Assembly: GCF_900114485.1 (NCBI RefSeq)
Contig: NZ_FOTF01000009.1
Span: 120,483-184,482 of the forward strand
Length of the DNA stretch: 64,000 nucleotides
Direction: 5' to 3'
Source: Loktanella salsilacus
Lineage (GTDB): Bacteria > Pseudomonadota > Alphaproteobacteria > Rhodobacterales > Rhodobacteraceae
How positions within the stretch are numbered: the stretch's first letter is position 1; every line of letters begins with the position of its first letter. The notes beneath the pieces are model-generated. The model was given only the letters and a program-made list of their open reading frames with translations, was not told where the DNA came from and ran no database searches. Made by a program: the position numbers and the translations under genes. Of the stretch, positions 8,709 to 17,993 are shown piece by piece.

Positions 8709-10715
8709 ATGATTTCCAGGCGACATCTGATCCGGGCGACGGGCATCGCTGGGCTGACCTTTGGGGGGGCCAGCGCCGCGCGGGGCAAAGTGCCTGATGT
8801 GCTGCGCGATCTTTCGGATTTAGCGCAACAGCCGCCCACGCCTCATCCGGTACATGTGCCCGGTCAGGGCTGGTTCGAGGCGGCGACCGATGATCGCCCC
8901 ATCGATGGCATCCTGCGCGTTGCAGGCCCGGACGGCGTGCAGTGGCGACGCATCGGCGCACATGGAACGCTGCAGCCCGCATGGTTTGCGCAGGCGCAGG
9001 ATGGCCCCGATGACGCGCTGCGCCTTGGCCGCGCCATTGCGCATGCCGAAGCCCATGGCCCGCTAGCCATCGACCTAGGCGCAGCGCGCTATGATTGCCG
9101 GTCGCGGCTGGTGATTGATCCCACGGCCATCATCTTGCGCGGCAACGGTGCGGTGCTGGATTTTGCCGAAATGCCAGAACCTCCGCGCCGCGACAGCCTT
9201 GCCACGCTGCAATATGTCAAAGCCGCGCCGGGTTGGCGCTGGCAGGACGATGCACTGCACAGCGACCCCGCAGGCAGCGATGCGCTGACCCTGCCCCTGT
9301 CATTGCCGCAAAGCGGGCGCGTCCGTGTTGCGGTGACGTTAGGGGCTTTGTCCGGCTGGCAGGATTACCCCGCAGTTTTCGTCACACTCAATACCGCTGA
9401 TGGCACGCAGCTTGGCGGCACGACCCTGCTGGCCCCCGGGCAGTCGATGTTCGAGGTCGAGGACCACCCCGCAGCGGCGACTTTGACACTCCGCGCCGAT
9501 GGCGCAGCGCGGATCGACGCGCTGACGGTCACACCGCAAGCCACGCGAGAGGCGATCCTGATCCGCGCGACCAAGACAAGCCGGCAATACGGTCACAAAT
9601 GGCTAGAGGGCATAGAAATCGCTGGCCCCGGCGGCGGCACCGCCTTGCATGGCCTGCGGTTTCAGACCGAGGCAGACGCAATGTCGTCACGCCTGCAATT
9701 GCGCGATGTGACCGTGCGCGGCTTTCATACCGGGATGATCCTGTCCCACCGCGCCTATCTGATCCGCGCCGCGGGCCTACGGATCGCTTGCGGTGTTGGC
9801 CTGCACTTTTTAGGCGGCAGCCGCGATGCAGGAGAGATGATCACCCTGACGGACAGCGTTATTGATGGCGGCCGGATCGCCATCTTGAACAACGGCGCAG
9901 AGTTCGTGCTGTCTGGCACCTCGATCGACTTTGTCGATCAGGTTGTCGTCGGGTCTGGCCGGGTGCTGCTGCAGGGTTGCCACCTAGAGATGAACCGCCC
10001 CAAGGCCGCCGACGCGCCGCTGTTCGACGTCGGCCACGGGCATATCGATATCGCAGGCGGTACCTTTATGGTGACGGGTGCAGATTTCGACGCGGGCAAC
10101 CAATGCGATTACATTTTCGCCCTTCAGTCCCGCGCTGCGACCGCCGCAATGAAAGAGGTCACCGTCTACAATCTGCGCAGCCAAAGCGGCGCGCTGGCAG
10201 GGGGGCCGGGACGGCTGGATGTGTCCTTTGTACGCGGGCGGCGGCCCCGGCATATGGCCCCCTTGGTGCAACACCGTGCGGACCGGAATTTGCTGGGCGC
10301 CGCGCCGTTTGATCTGCGCAGCAGCGACACGCCCTTAGGCGCTGCAGTGCCCTATCCTAATCCGGATGCAACCTTGATAATTGATGCAGGCACACGGCAC
10401 CTTTGGGTTGTTGGGCAATGCCAGCCGGGGGCAGAGGTCGGCGCGTTTTTCCGCGTTAGATCAGACACTCCGGGCACGCTTTATGCGACAGTGCAGGCGC
10501 TGCGGGGCGACGCGCGCGTGGCTATCGGCGATAGCTGGCCCGTCACGGTCACGTCGGACTGGAGCACCTATCGCAATAATTCCGCCAACACCCACCCAGA
10601 GGCCGCGGGCGACGGGCGCATGCCTGCGGGCTTTACTGAAATCGCGCTTTGGCTGGATTTGTCCCAGATGACTGGCCCTGTGGAATGCGAGGCGTTTTTT
10701 CTATGCGCCGTTTGA
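8709..10715 (+). CDS. Tat-exported right-handed beta-helix (pectate-lyase-like) protein
   Basis: Exported protein of about 668 residues. The N-terminus MISRRHLIRATGIAGLTFGG is a twin-arginine signal. The pattern ALRLGRAIAHAEAHGPLAIDLG followed by LVIDPTAIILRGNGAVLDF is the opening of a pectate-lyase/GDSL-epimerase-like beta-helix. Repeating short beta rungs continue to about residue 500 and a beta-rich C-terminal domain follows. Such proteins cleave, epimerise or trim polysaccharide. Catalytic residues cannot be assigned by eye. I chose ATG 8709, since AAAGGG ends 8 bases upstream, over the GTG at 8700, which sits on the ribosome site. It is the last gene of the plus-strand polysaccharide operon and may edit or release the polymer in the periplasm. 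Confidence 0.75.
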   Translation: MISRRHLIRATGIAGLTFGGASAARGKVPDVLRDLSDLAQQPPTPHPVHVPGQGWFEAATDDRPIDGILRVAGPDGVQWRRIGAHGTLQPAWFAQAQDGPDDALRLGRAIAHAEAHGPLAIDLGAARYDCRSRLVIDPTAIILRGNGAVLDFAEMPEPPRRDSLATLQYVKAAPGWRWQDDALHSDPAGSDALTLPLSLPQSGRVRVAVTLGALSGWQDYPAVFVTLNTADGTQLGGTTLLAPGQSMFEVEDHPAAATLTLRADGAARIDALTVTPQATREAILIRATKTSRQYGHKWLEGIEIAGPGGGTALHGLRFQTEADAMSSRLQLRDVTVRGFHTGMILSHRAYLIRAAGLRIACGVGLHFLGGSRDAGEMITLTDSVIDGGRIAILNNGAEFVLSGTSIDFVDQVVVGSGRVLLQGCHLEMNRPKAADAPLFDVGHGHIDIAGGTFMVTGADFDAGNQCDYIFALQSRAATAAMKEVTVYNLRSQSGALAGGPGRLDVSFVRGRRPRHMAPLVQHRADRNLLGAAPFDLRSSDTPLGAAVPYPNPDATLIIDAGTRHLWVVGQCQPGAEVGAFFRVRSDTPGTLYATVQALRGDARVAIGDSWPVTVTSDWSTYRNNSANTHPEAAGDGRMPAGFTEIALWLDLSQMTGPVECEAFFLCAV

Positions 10716-10723
10716 AACGCATT

Positions 10724-11380
10724 CTAAAGCGCAGCGCGCCGCACAACGCGCACATCCTGACCCGCGCTGCGGACGGCAAGGGCGCCAGCGACGCCCGGCG
10801 CAACGCGGACATCTTGCAAGGTCCACGCCGCCGCATCGCCGCTGTCGCAAAACGTAAGCCGGGGTTCGTCCTGCGGGCCCAACGTAACGACAAAGGAATT
10901 CAGGTCCGTAAACAGCCCCGTGCCGCGCGCTTTCAGATAAGCCTCTTTCCGGGTCCAGCAGCGGTAAAAGGCGGGCACTCTGGCGTCCATAGGCAGCGCC
11001 AGCAGCGCGTTCATTTCACGTGGTGCAAAATGGGCCTGCGCGACATCAAGGTCGATGGGGCGGACCGCCTCGATATCCAGCCCAAGCTGGTGCGGGGTTT
11101 GCAAAACGGCAAGGCAGGCCAGATCGCCGGTGTGGCTCAGGTTGAATTGCAGGCCATTCACCCAAGGTCGGCCATAGGTGCCATAGCTGAACTTCAAATC
11201 AATGGGGGCCTGGTTCAGATAGGTGCCAAGGATGTGTCGCAACCGGCTGCGGCCTGCAATGTAGCTGTCCCTGTCGCGGTCGAATACAAAGCGCGCAGCG
11301 CGCGTGCGCTCTTCTTGCGACAGGACTGCTGGATCGGAATCGACCAACTGCCAAGTCCATATATCAATCACGATGGTCAT
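10724..11380 (-). CDS. Sfp/HetI-type 4'-phosphopantetheinyl transferase
   Basis: Transfers the phosphopantetheine arm of CoA onto carrier-protein serines, activating NRPS and PKS carriers. The family core is clear: FNLSHTGDLACLAV, then LGLDIEAVRP with the metal-binding Asp-x-Glu, and FYRCWTRKEAYLKARGTGL with the W-x-x-KEA motif. Length of 218 residues is normal. The chosen start is the ATG at 11380 (MTIVIDIW); an ATG at 11404 in the same frame would add eight residues and leave only 5 bases to the divergent gene at 11410. It is convergent with the beta-helix gene (8 bases apart). Its place between polysaccharide genes, 8 kb from the NRPS-PKS operon, suggests it serves that operon. Confidence 0.9.
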   Translation of the reverse strand: MTIVIDIWTWQLVDSDPAVLSQEERTRAARFVFDRDRDSYIAGRSRLRHILGTYLNQAPIDLKFSYGTYGRPWVNGLQFNLSHTGDLACLAVLQTPHQLGLDIEAVRPIDLDVAQAHFAPREMNALLALPMDARVPAFYRCWTRKEAYLKARGTGLFTDLNSFVVTLGPQDEPRLTFCDSGDAAAWTLQDVRVAPGVAGALAVRSAGQDVRVVRRAAL

Positions 11381-11409
11381 TCTGCACATCCATCCCAAAG
11401 GCACCCGGC

Positions 11410-13221
11410 ATGACCCCGCGCCGCATCATCGCTGGATGCCTTATCTGCGCCGCCGTAGCCGGACTCGGCCTGAGCCAGCTGGACCGCTTGCGTCAGATGA
11501 AGGGGCAATTGGCGTTTCAGGCGCGGCAACTGATCCTTGGGATCACCCTGGCCCCTGACATCATGATTCCGATGCCTGATGGCGTCACACTTGCGACCGA
11601 CGTCTACCGGCCCAAGGGCGCGGCCGCTGATCTGCCCACAATTCTGATCCGCCTGCCCTACGGCAAATCCACCTACGGCGAAGCGCTGCGCTGGGTCCAA
11701 ACTTGGGTGCCACGCGGCTATGCCGTCGCGGTGCAAGATATCCGCGGACGGTTCCGGTCGGGCGGGGTTTTCGCGCCTTATGCGGGCGCCGTGTCCGACG
11801 GCTCTGCCACGCTGGATTGGATTGCAGCGCAGGACTGGTCCAATGGCCGCGTGGCGATGGGCGGTTGCTCTGCCTTGGGCGAGGTGCAGTTGATGCAGGC
11901 CAAGGCAGGCGGCCCCCACCTGCGGGCGCTGATTGCCGAAGGCGCTGGCGGCGCGATTGGCAGCGGCAGCGCATCGCGCGCCTATTTCGCCTTCTTCGAA
12001 GGCGGCATTCCGAACCTTGCCGCTGCATATGGCTGGTTTTCCGCCAATGGCGGCAAAACTGGCGATCAGATGCACGGCGTCGCCATCGACGCGGCGCAAG
12101 TGATCGGGCAGCTGCCCACGGGCACGTTGGTATCGCGCAACCGCGCCGATCCTACAGATTACGAGGATTTTCTGAGCCATTTCGACGATCAAGCTTATTG
12201 GGACGCACTTGGCTATTTGCAGGCCACTGACAGTTTTGACACGCCCGCCCTGCATATGAACACCTGGCATGATATCGGCGTGCGCGGCACCTTCGAGGCG
12301 GCGGCCCTGATGCGCGCCCGCGCCACTACGATTGCGGCCCGCGATCACCAGCATGTCATCATTGGCCCCGGCCTGCATTGCGACCCAAATGCCGCCTTTG
12401 CAGCCGGAGGTGTCGGCGACCTTACCGTAGCGCCCGCCAGCGCGCCTGATTTGGATGCAATCTATGCCAGTTGGCTGGACCATTGGTTGCGCGATGCGCC
12501 CCTGCCCCAGATGCCGCAGTATACTTATTTCGTAAACGGTGCCGATCGGTGGGACACCTCTGATGTTTGGCCCCCGGCGAATGTTGCGGCGCAAACGTGG
12601 TATCTGCAGCCCGGTCAGTTGACGCAGAACGCGCCCGCTGCACCAAGCAGCGCCAGTTTTGCCTATGATCCGATGGATCCGACGCCATCGATTGGCGGGC
12701 CGATTTGTTGCACCGGCGGTCTGAACCTGCCTGCCGGGCCGCTGGACCAACGCCCGAATGCAGGGCGTAGCGATATTCTTGCCTTCACCTCGGGTCCGTT
12801 GCCGGAACCCTTGACGCTGGCAGGTGACATCACAGCGCGGATCGTGGTGTCCACGGATGCCCCGGATACCGATCTGGTCGCTGTGCTGATGGATATCGGC
12901 CCGGATGGCACCATGCTGGCGATCCAGCAAGGCGCGCTGCGGTTGCGATACCGGAACGGTTTTGACCGCCCTGCGCCGCTTTTGACGCCCGCGGATGTGG
13001 TCACCGCAAATGTGGATTTCCCCCCCATCGCTTACCGCATCGCCGCAGGGCATCGCATCGGGCTGCACATCAGTTCTGCCAGCTTTCCAAGGCTGGAGCG
13101 GCACATGAACGGCGCAGGGCTGAACGCACTTTCGGCCACACCGCGCATTGCACACAATACGCTGTGGTTTAGGCCAGACGGCGGCTCTGCCTTGGTGCTG
13201 CCAGTCCAGCCATCCCATTAG
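11410..13221 (+). CDS. CocE/NonD-family alpha/beta hydrolase (acyl hydrolase, X-Pro peptidase superfamily)
   Basis: Probable secreted or membrane-anchored esterase or acyl hydrolase of 603 residues. One N-terminal hydrophobic segment (IIAGCLICAAVAGLGLS) is followed by the S15/CocE entry MPDGVTLATDVYRPKG. The nucleophile elbow is AMGGCSALGE. The acid region LHMNTWHDIGVRGT and the His region IIGPGLHCDP complete a Ser-Asp-His triad like that of cocaine esterase. A C-terminal jelly-roll domain (AGDITARIVVSTDAPDTDLVAVLMD) is typical of the family. It stands alone on plus between two minus genes, and its stop overlaps the stop of the convergent GT4 gene. A role in removing or transferring acyl groups on the polysaccharide or NRPS-PKS product is inferred only from position. 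Confidence 0.85.
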   Translation: MTPRRIIAGCLICAAVAGLGLSQLDRLRQMKGQLAFQARQLILGITLAPDIMIPMPDGVTLATDVYRPKGAAADLPTILIRLPYGKSTYGEALRWVQTWVPRGYAVAVQDIRGRFRSGGVFAPYAGAVSDGSATLDWIAAQDWSNGRVAMGGCSALGEVQLMQAKAGGPHLRALIAEGAGGAIGSGSASRAYFAFFEGGIPNLAAAYGWFSANGGKTGDQMHGVAIDAAQVIGQLPTGTLVSRNRADPTDYEDFLSHFDDQAYWDALGYLQATDSFDTPALHMNTWHDIGVRGTFEAAALMRARATTIAARDHQHVIIGPGLHCDPNAAFAAGGVGDLTVAPASAPDLDAIYASWLDHWLRDAPLPQMPQYTYFVNGADRWDTSDVWPPANVAAQTWYLQPGQLTQNAPAAPSSASFAYDPMDPTPSIGGPICCTGGLNLPAGPLDQRPNAGRSDILAFTSGPLPEPLTLAGDITARIVVSTDAPDTDLVAVLMDIGPDGTMLAIQQGALRLRYRNGFDRPAPLLTPADVVTANVDFPPIAYRIAAGHRIGLHISSASFPRLERHMNGAGLNALSATPRIAHNTLWFRPDGGSALVLPVQPSH

Positions 13222-14408
13222 GCGACGGCAAACCGATCATGGTGACGCCGCCGCGCACCATCGATCTGTGCCTTTAAGGCAATCCGGAACCGTTCAGCGC
13301 CAAAGCCCTGCGCGTGGCGCGCAATGCGGGCAGGATCGAATGCATCGCGCCGCGCCTCGAAATCACCGATGGCGGCTTGCAGGGACGGGACTGTCTGCTC
13401 TGGAAAGAACAGACCGGTTTTGCCCTGCACGACGGAATCAAGCGCGCCGCCACGGCCATAGGCCAACACGGGCGTGCCGCAAGCCATGGCTTCGACCGGT
13501 ACAATGCCAAAGTCCTCTTCTGCGGGGAAAATCAGGGCGCGGGCACCGCGATAAAGGTCCGGCATATCGGCATCCTCGACCCGGCCTAGCATCTGGACGT
13601 TGTCAGGCGCATTCTGTGACAAACGCTCAAACTCGGACCCTTGGCCCACGACCTTAAGCGGTAGATCAAGCCCGCGAAATGCATCGATAGCAAGGTCCGC
13701 CCGCTTGTAGGGCACGAGCTGGGACACATAAAGGTAATACCCCCGGTCTGCCTGCGGCACTGGTGCGCCGTCCGCGTCTGCTGGCCCATACAGATCAAGG
13801 TCGACCGGCGGATGGACGACCGCAGCATCACGCCGATAGGTGTGGTCGATCCGAGCCGCGACAAAGCGCGAATTGGCAATAAAATGATCTACCCGTGCGG
13901 CGGTGCTGGTGTCCCACTGACGCAGACGATGCGCGAGTTGAGAGAAGTATTTGCGCTGCAACCACCCCAGTTGGGCACTCGTGGCGGCGTAGTGATCCCA
14001 GATGTAACGCATGGGCGAATGGCAATAGCATATATGCGTCGCATCGGGCCGCGTGATGACCCCTTTTGCCGGTCCTGATTCCGATGAAAGGACTAGATCA
14101 TAGGCGCTTAGGTCCAGTTCTTCGAGGGCGCGGGGCATCAGGCCAAGGTATTTTTGGTAGTGTTTCCGCGCGCCAGGCAGGCGGCCGACAAAGGTTTGCG
14201 TGATGGGGCGGGCAGCCAATGCAGGGCTAATTTTGTCCCGGTCAACGACGTGGGTAAAGATATCAGCGTCGGGATAAAGCTTTAGCATTTCCTCCAGCAC
14301 GCGCTCTCCTCCGCGCATACCAACAAGCCAGTAATGGATCAGCGCGACGCGCGCTGGCGGTGCAAGGTCCGCCTCGGCAAGCGCAACTAGCGCAGAATCT
14401 TCAGGCAT
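13218..14408 (-). CDS. glycosyltransferase family 4
   Basis: GT-B sugar transferase of 396 residues. The N-terminal domain has LIHYWLVGMRGGERVLEEML, a glycine-rich acceptor loop typical of GT4 enzymes. The middle carries CYCHSPMRYIWDHY, found in a common subgroup of polysaccharide mannosyl- or rhamnosyl-like transferases. The C-terminal domain has YLYVSQLVPYKRADLAIDAF and the EX7E motif in PAEEDFGIVPVEAMACGTPV. Specificity is not assignable. It is third in a minus-strand operon after the export protein and co-polymerase, overlapping the latter by 8 bases, so it likely adds a residue to the polymer exported by those two. Confidence 0.9.
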   Translation of the reverse strand: MPEDSALVALAEADLAPPARVALIHYWLVGMRGGERVLEEMLKLYPDADIFTHVVDRDKISPALAARPITQTFVGRLPGARKHYQKYLGLMPRALEELDLSAYDLVLSSESGPAKGVITRPDATHICYCHSPMRYIWDHYAATSAQLGWLQRKYFSQLAHRLRQWDTSTAARVDHFIANSRFVAARIDHTYRRDAAVVHPPVDLDLYGPADADGAPVPQADRGYYLYVSQLVPYKRADLAIDAFRGLDLPLKVVGQGSEFERLSQNAPDNVQMLGRVEDADMPDLYRGARALIFPAEEDFGIVPVEAMACGTPVLAYGRGGALDSVVQGKTGLFFPEQTVPSLQAAIGDFEARRDAFDPARIARHAQGFGAERFRIALKAQIDGARRRHHDRFAVA

Positions 14409-16683
14409 CGGTCAACCTTTCTACGAAAGCAGTCTGTTTCACTGTAGACGGCTGTGATGTTGTAAGCGGCAGGGTCTTTCGTCCAATTTCGACGTCGGTC
14501 AGAACCGTGCCGGCGACGGGCGCGCCAGAGGCCCCGATCAGTTGTATGGCTGACACGACAGCGTCGCCGCGTGTGCGGCCACTGCGGGCCACAACAATGA
14601 CCGCGTCGGCCACGTCAGCCAGAATGGTGGTATCGGCGACGCCCATCGCAGGCGGCGCATCCAGAATGACGGTGTCGAACTGGGCGGACAGCCCCTCGAT
14701 CAAGGTGCGGAAGCGGTCGCCGGACAACAAGTCGGCCGCATTGCCAGCGGTCTGGGCCGCTGTAACGATCCAGATGCGCTTTTCCACATGACGCGCAAAG
14801 ACTTGGGCAAGATCGGCGTCACCGGTCAGATAGGAATTCAACGTCGTGTCGGTGTTTTCCACACCCCAGATCTCGGCTTGTTTTGGATGCCTGAAATTGG
14901 ATTCGACGATCACTACGTCCTGACCAATCGCTGACAGCACCCCCGCCAGTCCCTGCGCCGTCACGGAACAACCGACGTTCCAGTCCGCCCCGGTCAGCAT
15001 CACGACCTTTGGCGGCCTGCGCGATGCGGGGTTCGTCAAGGCATAGCGCAACATCCGCAGACCTTCGTCATAGATCAGCGCGTCTTGCTTTCGACGCTTG
15101 CGATGGAGCAGGTTCCGCAGCGGACCGGGGGCTGGTAGTTTTGGCAAAGAGGCCAACACCTTCACGCCCGTGATCCGTTCAAGCTGTTTTGGCTGGCGAA
15201 TACTGCGATCCAGCGCCTCTTTTACAAAGCAGGTCGCAACCCCAAGGATCCCCCCTAGAAATAGCGCGACGACAATGATTAGTTTTTTGCGTGGACGTGC
15301 CGGGCTTAGCGGTGGCTGTGCCTCGGTGATGATGCGGGCGTCGGGACGCTGGAATTCCAGCTGCTGCGTGGTTTCCTGAAACCGGTTCAGAAAACTTTCG
15401 TAGACTTGCCGCGTTGCACTGGCAGAGCGTTCAAGCTGGCTAAGCCGGACAGAGGTTCGGGACAGGTCAAGCTGGCGTTGCAGGGTGCTTCTGATGTCGT
15501 CGGAAATGGCAGACTGGCGCGCTTTGGCCTGCGCAAGCGACGCATCAAGCTCTTTTATACCAGTATCAATAGCGGCAACGCGGTCGCGTCTTAGGTCATC
15601 AAGTGCCAGTTCCAGCGCTAGCATATCAGGATGTTGCGCGCCCATGCGCGTCGCAAGCTGTGCGCGGCGACGCTCTAGGTCTGCCATCTCTGTATCGAGG
15701 CTGGTCAACCGCGGCGTATTCAGCGCCGCGGCCGCGGCCTCTGGGCCGTTTTCGTTCAACAAACGCTGTGCCTGCGTCAGCCGGGCTTCGGCGGCGGCCC
15801 GTTCATTGCGGGCGTCCACGACGGCGGCGTTCAGCTGCGACAGCTGCTGCGCCACGCCCTGCACGTTGCCACCCTGATCGCGGATTTGAAGCGCGCGAAA
15901 TTCGACGACTGCGTCTTCGGCTGTGCGCAGCGCGCCTTCAAGTTCCACAAGGCGGTTGTCCAGCCAGTCGATGGCCCGCTGAGTGGCCAGAAGTTTTCCG
16001 GCAAGCTGATCTTCGATATATTGATCGGCCACGGCATTGGCGATGCGGGCGGCCAGTTCGGGGTCATGCGCGCTCATTGACACGGTGATGACGTAGGAAA
16101 TGCCACTTTGAAAAATGCTTAGGTTCCGGCGCAGCTGCCAGATCACCAGATTGCGCGCGTCTTGCGCGCTTAGCGAGCCTGCCGGGTCTGCCGCGGCGTC
16201 GGGCATCGGCTCTGGCACTTTTTCGAGCAAGCCAATCTGCGCAAGTTGAATCTTGGCCGCATCCACAAGACGCGCGATGGGGCCCGGCTCTTCGACCAAA
16301 TAGGGGTCAAAAGCGGGGTTGGTCACAAGATCAAGCTGGTCAACAACGCGCCCCAGCAACAGATTCGATTGCAGCACGGCCACTTCGCCCGCCACGGTAG
16401 AGTTGGACACGTTCAAGTCGGACACAATTTGTTCGACGCCAACGATCCGTTCCTGCCGGGTATCAAGCAGAATTTCGACATTTGAAAAATAAACCGGCTT
16501 GCTGGTCCGTAGTACCTGCACCGCAATCAAACCCGATACGACGATGCACGCGACGATAAGCCAGCGGTTACGCCGCAGTGCGCCAATGATTGACGCAAGA
16601 TCGATCACGTCCTGACTTGGCAATCCTGCATTGACACGCGGCGGGTCAGGCAAGGGCCGATGTTTGAAAGCCATCCGGTTCAT
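14401..16683 (-). CDS. Wzc/ExoP-like polysaccharide co-polymerase with degenerate tyrosine-kinase domain
   Basis: Inner-membrane chain-length and export regulator of 760 residues. A first transmembrane helix near residues 40-60 (RNRWLIVACIVVSGLIAVQV) begins the Wzz domain. A long periplasmic coiled coil spans about 200-440, and a second helix lies near 470 (KLIIVVALFLGGILGVATC). The cytoplasmic BY-kinase-like domain starts near 540. Its Walker A segment reads GADWNVGCSVTA, lacking the Lys of the usual G-x-G-K-S/T. The Walker A' region VVIVESNFRHP lacks the usual Asp residues, while Walker B VILDAPP is kept. The C-terminus has no tyrosine cluster. It overlaps the export gene by ATGA. It probably acts as a structural partner without kinase activity. 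Confidence 0.9.
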   Translation of the reverse strand: MNRMAFKHRPLPDPPRVNAGLPSQDVIDLASIIGALRRNRWLIVACIVVSGLIAVQVLRTSKPVYFSNVEILLDTRQERIVGVEQIVSDLNVSNSTVAGEVAVLQSNLLLGRVVDQLDLVTNPAFDPYLVEEPGPIARLVDAAKIQLAQIGLLEKVPEPMPDAAADPAGSLSAQDARNLVIWQLRRNLSIFQSGISYVITVSMSAHDPELAARIANAVADQYIEDQLAGKLLATQRAIDWLDNRLVELEGALRTAEDAVVEFRALQIRDQGGNVQGVAQQLSQLNAAVVDARNERAAAEARLTQAQRLLNENGPEAAAAALNTPRLTSLDTEMADLERRRAQLATRMGAQHPDMLALELALDDLRRDRVAAIDTGIKELDASLAQAKARQSAISDDIRSTLQRQLDLSRTSVRLSQLERSASATRQVYESFLNRFQETTQQLEFQRPDARIITEAQPPLSPARPRKKLIIVVALFLGGILGVATCFVKEALDRSIRQPKQLERITGVKVLASLPKLPAPGPLRNLLHRKRRKQDALIYDEGLRMLRYALTNPASRRPPKVVMLTGADWNVGCSVTAQGLAGVLSAIGQDVVIVESNFRHPKQAEIWGVENTDTTLNSYLTGDADLAQVFARHVEKRIWIVTAAQTAGNAADLLSGDRFRTLIEGLSAQFDTVILDAPPAMGVADTTILADVADAVIVVARSGRTRGDAVVSAIQLIGASGAPVAGTVLTDVEIGRKTLPLTTSQPSTVKQTAFVERLTDA

Positions 16684-17993
16684 AGCGTTCCCTCTGCCAA
16701 GATGTCAGCACTAGAAGTGTCCCGCAGCAAGCGCACGATCAGCACGTCGCCCGGCAGGATCGTGTCGGTTTCGGTCACTTCGAGGGTCACAAGACCCGAC
16801 TGCGCCGCCCGGCGCCGCACCATCAATTCGATCCGCGTATCTTCTGCCGTGTCCGCAGAGCGGCGCGTCCAGTCTTCAAGCAGGGCCAGACGCTGCAAAA
16901 GCGAGGCGCGCGTCTCGCGCAGTTGCGCTTCTGCGACGCCGACATCTGCCATTTCTTGGCGCCAGTTTTGGGCACGCTGAAAATCAAGGCTAAGCAGCTC
17001 TCGCTTAAGCTGGTTCATTTCGCGCTGGGTCGAAACAAGCGTTGTGCGCAAACGCAGCAGGCTTGTTTCTTCGTCTGATACTTCGCGCAGTAGACGGTTG
17101 CGGGTTGGTAAGGCCACAAGGCCCTGATTTTGTAGCTTTGCGACGTTTGACAGCTCTTGGTCATAGCTAGAAATCTGCGCGACCTGCGCAGCGATCTGTT
17201 CTTCGATCAAAGAGGTTTGCACCCCGACATCAGCAATCGCCTGGGCAATCAGGTTGCGATCAGCCTCGAAATGCGCGCGCTCTGCTGCGATGATGTCTTC
17301 GTCCTGCGCGATCAAGGTGGCGATCAGCGCAGCATCGGGATGATCGATCCCTGCAAAGGTAATCTGCGCCGCATCAATACGGTCGCGCCCTGCAAACTGC
17401 ATGCGGAGCCGCTCTGCTGCGACAGCCTCGCGGACAATGGCGGCCTGATTTGCCGCCAACTCTCCGCGCAGCGCGACCCGTTGCAACGACCGCGCTTCTT
17501 CACCGCCCAGTTCGCGCATCAAGCCACCGGCCAAGCCAATCGCCTGCTCTGACGTCATATCCGCATGGTAGTCGAAAAAGCCTGGCGTCTGCACATCGCC
17601 TAAGACCGAAATGGGCCGCACATTGACGACCGACAGATCGAGTTTCGGGGATAGGAAAATGGCACCATCAACGTAGGCATCGTTGATGATCCGATGCGCG
17701 TCAGACAGGGTGAGCCCCGCAATCGGAAGGCTGCCCAAAAACGGCAGCTGCACGTCGCCGCTATTACCAACGATCAGCGGATAAGGTGGCTCTGCGTCGT
17801 CGAGGATATCCAACTGCAGCGCGTCGCCACTAGATATGGCATAGCGTGCCAGCGCATTCTGCGCCGCAGCCGGTTGACCAAGACCGCTTATCAAGATTGC
17901 GCAGATATATATCGCGGACCGCAGCCAAAAAGCATCGGTCACCAGAATACGATAATGGGCGGCGAAAATCGCCGTTTTATTCGAAAAAAACAT
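16680..17993 (-). CDS. polysaccharide export protein, Wza/ExoF-like
   Basis: Periplasmic or outer-membrane export component of 437 residues. A signal peptide ends near AAAQNA. It is followed by the Poly_export domain (ARYAISSGDALQLDILDD and VQLPFLGSLPIAGLT) and an SLBB-like segment with ISVLGDVQTPGFFDYHADMT. From about residue 165 the protein is a long coiled coil and then a short beta-rich end. This extended form resembles rhizobial ExoF-type proteins more than enterobacterial Wza. I see no lipobox. It is the first gene of the minus-strand operon with the co-polymerase and a GT4, and the 261-base upstream region carries inverted repeats. Confidence 0.87.
   Translation of the reverse strand: MFFSNKTAIFAAHYRILVTDAFWLRSAIYICAILISGLGQPAAAQNALARYAISSGDALQLDILDDAEPPYPLIVGNSGDVQLPFLGSLPIAGLTLSDAHRIINDAYVDGAIFLSPKLDLSVVNVRPISVLGDVQTPGFFDYHADMTSEQAIGLAGGLMRELGGEEARSLQRVALRGELAANQAAIVREAVAAERLRMQFAGRDRIDAAQITFAGIDHPDAALIATLIAQDEDIIAAERAHFEADRNLIAQAIADVGVQTSLIEEQIAAQVAQISSYDQELSNVAKLQNQGLVALPTRNRLLREVSDEETSLLRLRTTLVSTQREMNQLKRELLSLDFQRAQNWRQEMADVGVAEAQLRETRASLLQRLALLEDWTRRSADTAEDTRIELMVRRRAAQSGLVTLEVTETDTILPGDVLIVRLLRDTSSADILAEGTL

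Noticed and set aside
11377..13218. 613-codon open frame on minus opposite the CocE-type gene
   Set aside because: It mirrors the plus-strand hydrolase, which has family motifs and a catalytic triad. The minus frame is rich in Arg, Gly and His with no domain, as expected of a GC-rich shadow.
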